Shown: positions 1 through 8,909 of the stretch, piece by piece | Numbering within the stretch: the first letter of the stretch is position 1 | How the letters are laid out: the number at the start of each line of letters is the position of its first letter | Assembly: GCA_017456805.1 (NCBI GenBank) | Contig: JAFTIQ010000027.1 | Location: 1-59,456 of the forward strand | Length of the DNA: 59,456 nucleotides | Direction: 5' to 3' | Source: Lentisphaeria bacterium | Lineage (GTDB): Bacteria > Verrucomicrobiota > Lentisphaeria > Victivallales > UBA1829 | Made by a program: the position numbers and the translations under genes | The notes under the pieces: generated by a model | The model's database searches: none | Told to the model about the DNA's origin: nothing | The model's input: the letters and a program-made list of their open reading frames with translations, nothing else

Positions 1-1
1 C

Positions 2-2194
2 CATGTGATTGAAGATGAACGGGAAGCCATGCGGAACTGCCGCTGGGCGGATGTGATTTTCTGTGAATGGGCACTTGACAATCTGCGCTGGTATTCCCAG
101 AACAAGCGTCCGGGCCAGGTTTTGATTTCGCGGCTTCATTCTCAGGAGTTGAGAGTCAAGCCGAAATATATGAAGGTGACAAATTGGGCGAATGTTGACC
201 ACATGATCCTGATTTGTCCATCCAATGAGAAACTGCTTTTGGAAAAATTTCCGGAAACGGCGGGCAAGATTGAATTGATTTACAATCCGATTCCAGCGGT
301 TGAGGCGAGCGGGATCCCGAAGATGGAGGGATCAGATTTCAACCTTGGCTTTGTTGGAATTGTTCCGCAGTTGAAACGTCTGGATCTCTGTTTCAGTGTA
401 TTTGAGAAATTGAAAGCCCAGGACAGCCGTTGGAATCTTTATATCAAGGGGAAAAAGCCGCAGGATTTTCCCTGGATGGCGGATCGTCCGGAAGAGATGA
501 AATTCTATAATGCCCTGTTCAAACGGATCGATGAATCGCCTTACCGGAACAGTGTCATTTTTGACAAGCATGGCTCGGACATGCTGGAATGGTATTCCAA
601 GATTGGCTTTATCATGTCCACCAGTGATTTTGAAGGATCGCATCAGGCGGTCGCGGAGGGGATGGCTTCCGGGTGTATTCCTGTGATCCGGAACTGGCTT
701 GGAGCGGATGAGCTTTACCCGAAGAAGTTTACCTGCAGTTACGATGCTACACCGGAAGAGCTTGCCTCAGCGGTCAATGCATGGAAAAAGGATGGCGCTT
801 TTTACGAACAGACGGTGGAAGAGTGCCGTGCGTTTGCGGTGAAGAATTTTGATAATGCGAAGATCTGCAAAGAGATTGAAGCACTTATGAAGAAGCATCC
901 ATCGTATCCGGCGGAGGATGTTGTTTTGGCAGAACCGGTAGTAAATGCGGTGCGGAAGGAGTCCGGGAAAGGGGCTCCACCGCAGATCATGGTTCTTGCC
1001 TTCATGTCATCCAACGCGATTGACGGATACCGGATCCGAGTGGAACAGATGTTGAAACGTCTTTCTGCATTGGGAGCGAAGATGCGGCTGCTCTGTTTGC
1101 ATCTGCCCTTGGATGATGACCGGAAAGAGGCGTTGAAGAAAGCCAATGATGCGATAGGCGTTCCCTATGATCTTGTGGAATGTCCTGCCTTCTTTTCACT
1201 TGCGTTTTCTGAGGATGCGGTACAGAATGAGCTGGCGCAGATTGAGGAGATCATTGCGGCGAACGGGATCCGGTTTGTCCAGGCGGAAGCGTTGTATTGT
1301 TCCAGATTTCTCTGTTTTCTGAAGAAGCGGAATCCGGAGCTGTATACGGTTCTGGATTGTCATGGAGCATCGCCTGCGGAAGAAGAGATGGGCGGAGCGA
1401 GCCCGCAGCGGGTGAAACACTCCAGCACTTGGGAGGATCTTGTGTTCCATCAGGTGGACGGAATCATCTTTGTAGCAGATGCCATGCGGAAATATTATGA
1501 TGATCTGTACAAAGTTGATACATACCGATCCGTGATTGTTCCCTGCTGTGTTGAGGTTGAAAATACGGCGAAGGCAGATGTGGTGCGGCGGAGTGATATT
1601 CCGCAGGATGCCAATGTGATCGGTTATCTTGGAACGCTTGCGGTGTGGCAGTGTGCGAAAGAGATGTTTGAATTGTTCAGGGTGTTGAACAAGATCGGGA
1701 AGAATATCTTTTTCTACATGATTTTGCCTGTACGGGATCATGAGCAGTGCCGGAAATATTTTAAGGAAGCGGGGATTTCCAAGCGGAACTACAAAGTGGA
1801 AGAGATTCCGCATGATCAGGTCCCGGGAGCATTATCGCGGCTTGATGCAGGGCTTCTGCTCCGGCGGGATTCTGTTGTGAACCGGGTTTCTTCGCCGACG
1901 AAATTCGGGGAATATCTGGAATCGGGAGTTCCTGTGATTCTGACGGACTGCATCGGGGATTACAGTTCTCTTGTGCCGGAATATTCTCTCGGGGAAGTAC
2001 TTCCTGCGCCTGAAGACGGCTGGACGCTTTCCAAGCCTCAGGCGGACCGGATCATTGCGTTGATGAAGAGACGACACAACGATCCTGGAAAATTTACGGA
2101 AATGAGCCGGAAGGTCGTGAGAGATCTTCTGGCATGGGATATCAATATTCAGCAATTGTACAAATTTTATAACGAACTTGGAGGTGGCAAATGA
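2..2194 (+). CDS. Two-domain glycosyltransferase (5' end outside window)
   Basis: The reading frame is open to the left edge, so the true start lies upstream; the GTG at 5 is only the first in-window start codon. Two GT-B (GT4-like) modules are fused. The first ends with an E-x7-E type nucleotide-sugar-binding stretch (DFEGSHQAVAEGMASGCIP, about residues 207-225). The second starts near residue 328 (IMVLAFMSSNAIDGYRIRVE) and carries FGEYLESGVPVI near 632. It probably adds two sugars, or one sugar plus a degenerate module, to a surface polysaccharide. The stop overlaps the wecC start by 4 bases, so it is translationally coupled to UDP-ManNAcA synthesis. Acceptor and sugar cannot be told from sequence. 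Confidence 0.85.
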   Translation, partial: HVIEDEREAMRNCRWADVIFCEWALDNLRWYSQNKRPGQVLISRLHSQELRVKPKYMKVTNWANVDHMILICPSNEKLLLEKFPETAGKIELIYNPIPAVEASGIPKMEGSDFNLGFVGIVPQLKRLDLCFSVFEKLKAQDSRWNLYIKGKKPQDFPWMADRPEEMKFYNALFKRIDESPYRNSVIFDKHGSDMLEWYSKIGFIMSTSDFEGSHQAVAEGMASGCIPVIRNWLGADELYPKKFTCSYDATPEELASAVNAWKKDGAFYEQTVEECRAFAVKNFDNAKICKEIEALMKKHPSYPAEDVVLAEPVVNAVRKESGKGAPPQIMVLAFMSSNAIDGYRIRVEQMLKRLSALGAKMRLLCLHLPLDDDRKEALKKANDAIGVPYDLVECPAFFSLAFSEDAVQNELAQIEEIIAANGIRFVQAEALYCSRFLCFLKKRNPELYTVLDCHGASPAEEEMGGASPQRVKHSSTWEDLVFHQVDGIIFVADAMRKYYDDLYKVDTYRSVIVPCCVEVENTAKADVVRRSDIPQDANVIGYLGTLAVWQCAKEMFELFRVLNKIGKNIFFYMILPVRDHEQCRKYFKEAGISKRNYKVEEIPHDQVPGALSRLDAGLLLRRDSVVNRVSSPTKFGEYLESGVPVILTDCIGDYSSLVPEYSLGEVLPAPEDGWTLSKPQADRIIALMKRRHNDPGKFTEMSRKVVRDLLAWDINIQQLYKFYNELGGGK

Positions 2195-3390
2195 ATGCAT
2201 GTTTCATTGGATTGGGTTACATCGGACTTCCGACCTCAATCATTGCAGCGCAGAGCGGAATCAACGTAACCGGGGTTGATATCAACCCGCATGTGGTGGA
2301 AACTGTCAACGCCGGAAAGATCCACATTGTGGAGCCCGGACTGCAGGAATTATGTGCAAAGGTAGTGGCGGACGGAAACTTGAAGGCTTCCACGACCCCT
2401 GTTGTAAGCGATGCTTATTTTGTTGTTGTTCCGACTCCTTTCAAAGGGAATCACGAGCCGGATATTTCTTATGTTGAAGCGGCGACCCGGAGTGTTCTTC
2501 CGCTTTTGAAGGAAGGGGATCTGTTTGTGATCGAATCCACATCTCCTGTTGGAACCACGGATAAGATCTGCAATCTGATCTTCTCAGCCCGCCCTGAGCT
2601 GAAAGATAAGATTTATGTTGCTTACTGTCCGGAACGGGTTCTGCCCGGAAATGTGATTTATGAATTGAAACATAATGACCGTGTGATTGGCGGGATCAAT
2701 GAAGAATCCACCACAAAGGCACAGGAATTCTACGGTCAGTTTGTCAAAGGAAAACTTCACCGGACCAATGCCAAGACAGCGGAAATGTGCAAGTTGACCG
2801 AAAATGCATCCCGCGACGTTCAGATCGCCTTTGCCAATGAACTTTCTCTGATCTGCGACAAGGCAGGGATCAATGTCTGGGAACTGATCAATCTTGCCAA
2901 TAAGCACCCCCGTGTGAACATTCTCCGCCCCGGCTGCGGTGTCGGCGGACATTGTATTGCAGTTGACCCCTACTTCATTACTGCTCAGTTCCCGATGGAA
3001 TCCCAGCTGATTGCCAAATCCCGCGAACTGAACAATTACAAATCCTTCTGGTGTGCGGAACAGGTGAAAAATGCGATTGAAGAGTTCACTCTCAAGAATG
3101 GCAGAGAACCTGTTGTTGCGATCATGGGGCTTGCCTTCAAGCCGGATATTGATGACTTGCGCGAATCCCCTGCCATGCAGATCGCCGGCAGGATCATGGC
3201 TGAAAATACAGGTGCGGAGCTCCTGATTGTCGAACCGAACATTCAAGAACATAAAACATACAAGCTCACCAATTACAAGGAAGCATTCAGCAAAGCTGAT
3301 ATTGCAGCGTTCCTGGTAGCCCATACGGTTTTCAAAGAATTGAAGCCGGATGGTTCCAAGACGATCCTTGATTTTTGCGGTGTCCTCTGA
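2191..3390 (+). CDS. wecC: UDP-N-acetyl-D-mannosamine dehydrogenase
   Basis: Oxidises UDP-ManNAc to UDP-ManNAcA with two NAD+, using the product of the adjacent wecB. The 399-residue length is usual for the UDP-glucose/GDP-mannose dehydrogenase family. The N-terminal Rossmann motif GLGYIGLP is at residues 7-14, the substrate/catalytic stretch MCKLTENASRD near 200, and the catalytic cysteine is Cys255 in GVGGHC. The C-terminal UDP-binding domain contains GLAFKPDIDDLRESPA. It lies between glycosyltransferase genes, so the sugar is probably used for an O-antigen, capsule or enterobacterial-common-antigen-like glycan. Confidence 0.93.
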   Translation: MNACFIGLGYIGLPTSIIAAQSGINVTGVDINPHVVETVNAGKIHIVEPGLQELCAKVVADGNLKASTTPVVSDAYFVVVPTPFKGNHEPDISYVEAATRSVLPLLKEGDLFVIESTSPVGTTDKICNLIFSARPELKDKIYVAYCPERVLPGNVIYELKHNDRVIGGINEESTTKAQEFYGQFVKGKLHRTNAKTAEMCKLTENASRDVQIAFANELSLICDKAGINVWELINLANKHPRVNILRPGCGVGGHCIAVDPYFITAQFPMESQLIAKSRELNNYKSFWCAEQVKNAIEEFTLKNGREPVVAIMGLAFKPDIDDLRESPAMQIAGRIMAENTGAELLIVEPNIQEHKTYKLTNYKEAFSKADIAAFLVAHTVFKELKPDGSKTILDFCGVL

Positions 3391-3403
3391 GAAACGGAGC
3401 TGA

Positions 3404-4522
3404 ATGATGAAAAGAGTGATGGTTGTATTCGGAACCAGACCTGAAGCAATTAAGATGGTCACGGTTGCCAAGACATTGAAGAAGTATCCTGAACTGTTTG
3501 ATGTGAAAGTCTGTTCCACCGGACAGCACCGTCAGATGCTGGATCAGGTGATGGATTTCTTCAATCTGAAAGCTGATTTTGATTTGAATGTCATGTCTCC
3601 GAATCAGACCCTTGCAGATGTGACCTGCAAGGTTCTGAAGGGAATGGAAGAAGTTTTCCTTCAGTGGCGTCCGGATATTGTTCTTGTTCAGGGCGATACC
3701 ACCACAGTGATGGCTGCGGCTCTGGCGGCATTCTACCAGAAGATTGATATCGGTCATGTGGAAGCCGGGCTCCGTACAGGGAACCGTTATTCCCCCTGGC
3801 CGGAAGAAATGAACCGTCTGATTGCAACTCAGCTTGCGACGATCCATTTTGCGCCGACCGCAACCTCCAAGGCGAATCTGCTCCGGGAAGCCGTCAATCC
3901 GGAATTGGTCCATGTCACAGGCAATACCGTGATCGATGCTCTCTTTGAAGCAGTTGAGATCATGGACAATGACAAAGAGCTTCTGGCATCACTTCAGGAG
4001 AAATTCTCCTTCCTGGATCCCTCCCGGAAATTTGTTCTTGTGACGGGACACAGACGGGAAAACTTCGGGGATGGATTCCTTCAGATCTGCCGTGCCATCA
4101 AACAGATTGCCTCCAGAGAAGATGTTCAGCTGGTTTACCCCATGCACATGAACCCCAATGTCCGGAAACCTGTCAACGAGATCCTCGGTGACTGCAAGAA
4201 TGTTCATCTGATCGAACCTCAGGATTATCCCTCATTCCTCTATCTGATGCGGAAGAGTTTCCTGATTCTGACCGATTCCGGCGGAGTTCAGGAAGAGGCT
4301 CCCTCTCTGGGAAAACCCGTTATTGTCATGCGTGATACAACGGAACGCCCCGAAGCAGTGGAAGCCGGAACCGTGGTCCTTGCCGGCGCAAACGAAAAAA
4401 ATATCTGCAGCTATGTCTTCAAACTTCTTGACGATGAAGAATTCTACAAGAAGATGTCCAAGGCAAGCAACCCCTATGGGGATGGTCAGGCATCAGAACG
4501 GATTGCAGATCTGTTGAAATAA
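3404..4522 (+). CDS. wecB: UDP-N-acetylglucosamine 2-epimerase (non-hydrolysing)
   Basis: Interconverts UDP-GlcNAc and UDP-ManNAc, the step before WecC. The 372-residue protein begins with the family signature VVFGTRPEAIKM and contains HVEAGLRTG, TGHRRENFG and LTDSGGVQEEAP, which form the two-domain GT-B-like active site. The start chosen is the first of two adjacent ATGs, just after a GGAGC sequence. It follows wecC by 13 bases and precedes another glycosyltransferase by 12, consistent with one polysaccharide operon. Confidence 0.94.
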   Translation: MMKRVMVVFGTRPEAIKMVTVAKTLKKYPELFDVKVCSTGQHRQMLDQVMDFFNLKADFDLNVMSPNQTLADVTCKVLKGMEEVFLQWRPDIVLVQGDTTTVMAAALAAFYQKIDIGHVEAGLRTGNRYSPWPEEMNRLIATQLATIHFAPTATSKANLLREAVNPELVHVTGNTVIDALFEAVEIMDNDKELLASLQEKFSFLDPSRKFVLVTGHRRENFGDGFLQICRAIKQIASREDVQLVYPMHMNPNVRKPVNEILGDCKNVHLIEPQDYPSFLYLMRKSFLILTDSGGVQEEAPSLGKPVIVMRDTTERPEAVEAGTVVLAGANEKNICSYVFKLLDDEEFYKKMSKASNPYGDGQASERIADLLK

Positions 4523-4534
4523 TCAGGGAACGGC

Positions 4535-5614
4535 ATGAAAGTACTCTATTTTTCTCCAGTGGAATGGAACTGGATCAAGCAAAGACCGCATTTTATGGCG
4601 GAAGCATTGGCTTCAGAAGGGAACGAAGTTCATTTCTGTTCCAGAAGTCCCTGGGGAAAAAAGGCTTTCTGGAGTAAATTCCGGCAGGAGTCCGAAAAAC
4701 TCCTGATCCGGGATTTTACCGTTCTTCCCTGTGCGCTCCGTTTTCCGTGGATCGAAAAATGGAACGCCCGGTCCCTGAGAAAAATTCTGTTCCGGGAAAA
4801 CTATGATGCCGTGGTTCTGACAGATCCCCGGCTGGTTACGATCCTGCCCGGCCCGGAAGCTTTTCAAACACCGGTGATCTATGAATGTATGGACCGGAAT
4901 TCTTATTTTTATGAAGGGAAACTCCGGGAACAGATCCGGAAACGGGAAGAACAGCTCTGCCGCCGTGCGGCAGCGATCGTCGTTTCTTCCAACGCTCTGA
5001 AAACGATCCTTCAGGAGGATTTTTCCGTTCCTCCGGAAAAGATCACAGTGATCCGGAACGCCGTTGCAGACAATTTGCTGGATAAGGTGCAGATCAATGC
5101 ACAGGAGCCTGTTGATCTTCTTTATGCGGGAACGATTGACCACTGGTTTGACTGGGAGCCGGTTCTTGCGTTTGCCGGACGGAATCCCGGGCGGAAGATC
5201 CGGATCGTCGGGCCTGCAGCGGTATCTCCGAAAAAATTGCCGGAAAATATAGAAATGTACGGCTCGGTCCCTCATTCAGAGATTCCGGGATTGCTTCAGA
5301 ACGCTTCTGTGCTGATCATGCCGTTTCATCCCAATGACCTGATCCGGGCAGTTGATCCGGTCAAGATGTATGAATATCTTACCTTCGGCAAGCCGGTGAT
5401 CGCCTCCTACTGGGAGGAACTGGAATTTTTCCGGGGGAATAAAAATCTTTATTTTTATCAGGAACCGGAAGAGTTTTCCGCCCATGCGGAACGGCTTCTG
5501 GAAACGGAAGCAGCATGGACGGCTGACAAAGCGTTTCTTCAGGCGAATTCCTGGAGCAAGCGCGGGCACGAATTTAACATGCTTTTGAAGACTCTGACAG
5601 ACAAGCCGGAGTAA
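4535..5614 (+). CDS. Glycosyltransferase, GT4-like
   Basis: A 359-residue GT-B fold protein. The N-terminus (VLYFSPVEWNWIKQRPHFMA) resembles the group of transferases that begin with a W-x-x-I/R-Q-R-P-H motif, such as TuaH-like enzymes. The C-terminal half holds the nucleotide-sugar site (VDPVKMYEYLTFGKPVIAS, about residues 268-286). No signal peptide or membrane segment is seen, so it probably acts at the cytoplasmic face on a lipid-linked acceptor. Position directly after wecB suggests it may transfer ManNAcA or another sugar of the same glycan; donor and acceptor are not known. Confidence 0.82.
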   Translation: MKVLYFSPVEWNWIKQRPHFMAEALASEGNEVHFCSRSPWGKKAFWSKFRQESEKLLIRDFTVLPCALRFPWIEKWNARSLRKILFRENYDAVVLTDPRLVTILPGPEAFQTPVIYECMDRNSYFYEGKLREQIRKREEQLCRRAAAIVVSSNALKTILQEDFSVPPEKITVIRNAVADNLLDKVQINAQEPVDLLYAGTIDHWFDWEPVLAFAGRNPGRKIRIVGPAAVSPKKLPENIEMYGSVPHSEIPGLLQNASVLIMPFHPNDLIRAVDPVKMYEYLTFGKPVIASYWEELEFFRGNKNLYFYQEPEEFSAHAERLLETEAAWTADKAFLQANSWSKRGHEFNMLLKTLTDKPE

Positions 5615-5630
5615 TTTTTCAGAATTGCTA

Positions 5631-5658
5631 TTGTAAATCAGCAAAAAAGTGCTATATT
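5631..5658 (+). promoter_or_regulatory. Sigma70-type promoter for ackA
   Basis: TTGTAA at 5631-5636 and TATATT at 5653-5658 are separated by 16 bases, 71 bases before the ackA start codon. The surrounding 5615-5728 interval is AT-rich and otherwise empty. Confidence 0.55.
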
Positions 5659-5728
5659 ATACACAAGTCTTTTTAAATAAACAGTCATGGGAATCATGAC
5701 ATCAACCAATCATTGGAAGGAAGAAAAA

Positions 5729-6934
5729 ATGAAAGTTCTGGTGCTTAACGCAGGCAGTTCCTCATTGAAGTTCACCCTGTTCAGCATGGAAAACGGGGAA
5801 AACACAGTTTTGGCAAGCGGTCAGGCAGAACGTCTCGGACTCGACAATCCCAAAGTCACCTACAAGCGTCCTGACGGTTACAAATCCGAAGAGATCCCTG
5901 CGATCACCAACCATGCAGAAGCCCTTCAGGTCATTTGTAAGAAACTGGTGGAAGGCGAAGGCGCAGTCCTCAAATCCCTGAGCGAAGTTTCTGCAATCGG
6001 TCACCGCGTTCTCCATGGCGGCGAAAAAATCACCAAACCCGTTCTGATCGATGAAAATGCCAAGGCAATCATCCGGGAATGTTTCCCTCTCGGACCTCTC
6101 CATAACCCCGCAAACCTCACCGGTATCGAAGCTTGCGAAAAAGCATTCCCCGGTACCCCCAACGTCGGTGTGTTCGATACGGAATTCCACCAGACCATGC
6201 CCCGTGAAGCATATCTCTATGCGATCCCCATGGAATTCTACAAAAAATACTCCATCCGTAAATATGGTTTCCACGGAACCAGCCACAACTTTGTCGCTCA
6301 TGCTTCCGCAGAATTCCTCGGACAGGATTATGACAAGACCAATCTGATCACCTGCCACCTCGGAAACGGATGCAGTATGGCAGCTGTCAAAGATGGAAAA
6401 TGCATCGATACCACCATGGGCCTGACACCTCTGGAAGGTCTTGTGATGGGAACCCGTTCCGGCGACCTCGACCCCGCAGTTGTCATCAACATGATGCATC
6501 TCGGTATGACCGCTGATGAAATCGATAAGACCTTGAACAAGAAATCCGGTCTTCTCGGTGTGGCTGGAATCGGCAGCGGCGATATGCGCGACGTTGAACA
6601 GGCAGCTTCCGCAGGCAATGCAGACTGCCAGCTGGCTCTGGATATGTTCGTCCGCAGAGTTGTGAAATATATCGGATCCTACTATGTCCTCTGCGGCAGA
6701 ACCGATGCAATCGTCTTCACCGGCGGCGTCGGCGAACACTCCGCTTATATGCGGAAACGCATCATTGACGGCGTTTCTGCTCTCGGAATCAAACTTGACG
6801 AACAGGCAAACACTGACTGCTTCGGCAAGAAGGGGCTCATCTCTGCAGCAGACAGCCCGGTCAAAGTGGTTGTCATGCCCACCAATGAAGAGCTGATGAT
6901 CGCTCTGGAAACAGTCAAAATCGTTTCCAAGTAA
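5729..6934 (+). CDS. ackA: Acetate kinase
   Basis: Converts acetyl phosphate and ADP to acetate and ATP, the ATP-yielding step of mixed-acid fermentation, in the cytoplasm. The 401-residue product has the ASKHA phosphate-binding start VLNAGSSSLKF, HRVLHGGEKIT, GFHGTSHNFVA, the catalytic-region HLGNGCSMAAV and the adenosine motif FTGGVGEHS. The open frame extends 14 codons upstream to 5687, but the ATG at 5729 is preceded by GGAAGGAAG and gives the standard N-terminus. No pta is adjacent; ackA appears monocistronic, with its own promoter and a strong terminator. Confidence 0.96.
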   Translation: MKVLVLNAGSSSLKFTLFSMENGENTVLASGQAERLGLDNPKVTYKRPDGYKSEEIPAITNHAEALQVICKKLVEGEGAVLKSLSEVSAIGHRVLHGGEKITKPVLIDENAKAIIRECFPLGPLHNPANLTGIEACEKAFPGTPNVGVFDTEFHQTMPREAYLYAIPMEFYKKYSIRKYGFHGTSHNFVAHASAEFLGQDYDKTNLITCHLGNGCSMAAVKDGKCIDTTMGLTPLEGLVMGTRSGDLDPAVVINMMHLGMTADEIDKTLNKKSGLLGVAGIGSGDMRDVEQAASAGNADCQLALDMFVRRVVKYIGSYYVLCGRTDAIVFTGGVGEHSAYMRKRIIDGVSALGIKLDEQANTDCFGKKGLISAADSPVKVVVMPTNEELMIALETVKIVSK

Positions 6935-6953
6935 TCTGATCTCTTTTTCAGAG

Positions 6954-6997
6954 AAGGCTGTTCCAAACCCGGAAGGGGGCGGGACGGCCTTTTTTTT
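6954..6997 (+). terminator. Rho-independent terminator after ackA
   Basis: An 11-pair stem (AAGGCTGTTCC with GGGACGGCCTT, allowing two G-T pairs) closes a C/G-rich loop and is followed by eight or nine T residues. The T-run is on the plus side only, so it ends ackA and not the converging LysR gene. Confidence 0.88.
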
Positions 6998-7004
6998 GAA
7001 AACC

Positions 7005-7889
7005 TTATACAGGGTCCGGCAGGAAGGACAGGAATTTCTGCAATGCCGGACTTTCATTGTTTTCATCCCATGCCGCCATAATATCAACGGAGGGCAGCGG
7101 GGAGGATAATTTCCGGATCACCACCTGTTCCGAAGCTCCTCCGCAGCAGGATTCCGGAATCAATGCGATCCCGAATCCCGCCTGGACCATAGCGAGCATG
7201 GAACTTTTATTCCGGGCATCCTGCCGGAATTTCGGAGCGGTCAATCCGTCGGTAGAGAGGGCAAGCACCAGCCGGTCATAAATCGCAGGATTCACTTCTC
7301 TTGCGAACAGAATCACATCTTTTCCTGCCAGATCTTCTATGGAGATCTTCTCTTTTTCTGCCAGTTTATGAGCTGTCGGGATCGCCAGAACATAGTTATC
7401 CCGGAAGATCAATCTTGTTTTCAATCCGGCAAGATCGTTGACTCCCGGGCGCAGGAAACCGATATCAAGGGATCCATTTTTCAGGAGCTGGCACTGTTCT
7501 GCTGTTTCCAGTTCCTTGAGCTGAAGCCGCAAGGCGGATTTTCCTGCCCGGATTTTGGAAAGGATCCCCGGCAGAACGCTGTGGATCGCCGGCTCATTAT
7601 ACCCGATGGAGATCTGTTCATTTTTCCCGCAGAGGAAATCTTCCAGATGTTTCTGAGCCTGTTCTGCCCGGTTCAAAACGGCTTCTGCTTCCCTGAGAAA
7701 CAAGGCCCCTGCCTCGGTGAGTTCCACGACCCGGCTTGTCCGGTTGAAGAGCTGACACCCCAATTCTTCTTCAAGTTTCCGGACCGCTGCACTCAAGGGC
7801 GCCTGTGTGATATTCAATTTCGCCGCCGCTTTCCGGAAATGAAGTTCCTTTGCGACCGTTACAAAGTAGCGGAGAGTCGTCAGTTCCAT
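7005..7889 (-). CDS. LysR-family transcriptional regulator
   Basis: A 294-residue regulator with an N-terminal winged helix-turn-helix (residues 1-60: MELTTLRYFVTVAKELHFRK and QAPLSAAVRKLEEELG) and a C-terminal two-lobe effector domain containing ISIGYNEP near 90. It is transcribed divergently from the hydratase/AtuA/DUF4387 operon with a 117-base shared promoter region, the classic arrangement in which a LysR protein activates the neighbour in response to a pathway metabolite. The effector is unknown; it is probably a hydroxy- or unsaturated carboxylate handled by that operon (inference). Confidence 0.92.
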   Translation of the reverse strand: MELTTLRYFVTVAKELHFRKAAAKLNITQAPLSAAVRKLEEELGCQLFNRTSRVVELTEAGALFLREAEAVLNRAEQAQKHLEDFLCGKNEQISIGYNEPAIHSVLPGILSKIRAGKSALRLQLKELETAEQCQLLKNGSLDIGFLRPGVNDLAGLKTRLIFRDNYVLAIPTAHKLAEKEKISIEDLAGKDVILFAREVNPAIYDRLVLALSTDGLTAPKFRQDARNKSSMLAMVQAGFGIALIPESCCGGASEQVVIRKLSSPLPSVDIMAAWDENNESPALQKFLSFLPDPV

Positions 7890-7918
7890 TGTTTTTTATC
7901 TCCTTTGATTGATTCTTT

Positions 7919-7934
7919 ATTTGATATGATAAAT
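7919..7934. promoter_or_regulatory. Candidate LysR operator
   Basis: ATTTGATATGATAAAT is an imperfect inverted repeat with ATTT/AAAT ends, resembling the T-N11-A boxes of LysR proteins. It lies between the two divergent promoters, next to the regulator's own -10 box and about 14 bases upstream of the operon's -35. Confidence 0.4.
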
Positions 7935-7960
7935 ATATATTGTTCTGTTGAAAAAATCAA
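7932..7960 (-). promoter_or_regulatory. Promoter of the LysR gene
   Basis: On the minus strand TTGATT (plus coordinates 7955-7960) and TATATT (7932-7937) are 17 bases apart. It physically overlaps the plus-strand promoter at 7948-7976, so the two transcription units should compete for polymerase. Confidence 0.5.
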
Positions 7961-7976
7961 ATGATTACGATATATT
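7948..7976 (+). promoter_or_regulatory. Promoter of the hydratase/AtuA/DUF4387 operon
   Basis: TTGAAA at 7948-7953 and TATATT at 7971-7976 have a 17-base spacer, followed by a GAGGAGG ribosome-binding site just before the ATG at 8007. Confidence 0.6.
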
Positions 7977-8006
7977 TTTCTCAGAAACACAACGTGAGGA
8001 GGTTTT

Positions 8007-8909
8007 ATGCTGACGAAAGAAACGATTACGGAAGCGATGTACCATGCGATCAAGTTCGGAGCGACGAAGATGCCGCCCGATATCCGTGCCGCATTGCAGA
8101 GAGCCCTGGAAGAGGAAACCGATCCCATGGCAAAGAAACATTTGGAAATCAGCCTGCAGAACGCTGATATGTCCGAACGGGGAAATGGTCTTGTCTGCGC
8201 CGATACAGGCTTTCCCATGTTCTTTGTTCACGCGGGAAAGAAGACAGAAGTTGAGGGCGGGTTCAACAGTTTGCAGGAATGTGCCTGTGCCGCGACAGCC
8301 CGGGCAACAGCTGAATGTTTTCTTCGACCCACGATGGTTCATCCGCTGACCCGGAAGAATCCCGGTGATAATATCGGACCGGGGATGCCGAAACTGGAAT
8401 TGATTTTTGATCGTGAAGATGACGGATTGGAGATTCTGGCTGCTCCGAAAGGGGGCGGTTCTGAGATTTTCGGAACGTTTTACCGGATGATGTTTCCGGC
8501 GGATGGGGAAGCCGGGATCAAAAAGTTTGTGATTGAATGTATCAAAGACGCGTGCTATGCGGGGAAGGTATGCCCTCCTGCAATCATCGGAGTCGGGATC
8601 GGCGGAACGGCAGATCTCTGTATGAGCATGGCGAAAAAGGCTGCGCTTCTCCGTCCGATCGGAAAGCACCATCCGGATCCGGAAGTGGCGCGTCTGGAAA
8701 AAGAGCTGTATGAAGCGGCGCGTCAGCTTGGGATCGGCCCCATGGGCTCCAGAGGGATCAATGCAGTTCTTGCGATCAATCTGGATGCGGCAGTGACCCA
8801 TACGGCTGCGCTGCCGGTTGCAGTGAACGCCCAGTGTCTTGTCGGCAGACGCTGGATTGCCCGTATTGACGGTGCAGGAAACATTGATTATACAGGAGTT
8901 GTGGAATGA
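8007..8909 (+). CDS. Class I Fe-S hydro-lyase, alpha subunit (fumarase/tartrate-dehydratase type)
   Basis: The 300-residue catalytic alpha subunit of a two-subunit [4Fe-4S] dehydratase of the TtdA/FumA N-terminal family. Three cysteines fit the cluster ligands: Cys64 in CADTG, Cys189 in VCPPAIIGVGIGG and Cys277 in VNAQC. These enzymes add or remove water on fumarate/malate, tartrate, mesaconate/citramalate or related acids. The family alone does not choose the substrate, and the downstream AtuA and DUF4387 genes argue against plain TCA-cycle fumarase. It has a strong GAGGAGG site and a 4-base ATGA overlap with the beta subunit. The enzyme should be oxygen-sensitive. Confidence 0.9.
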   Translation: MLTKETITEAMYHAIKFGATKMPPDIRAALQRALEEETDPMAKKHLEISLQNADMSERGNGLVCADTGFPMFFVHAGKKTEVEGGFNSLQECACAATARATAECFLRPTMVHPLTRKNPGDNIGPGMPKLELIFDREDDGLEILAAPKGGGSEIFGTFYRMMFPADGEAGIKKFVIECIKDACYAGKVCPPAIIGVGIGGTADLCMSMAKKAALLRPIGKHHPDPEVARLEKELYEAARQLGIGPMGSRGINAVLAINLDAAVTHTAALPVAVNAQCLVGRRWIARIDGAGNIDYTGVVE

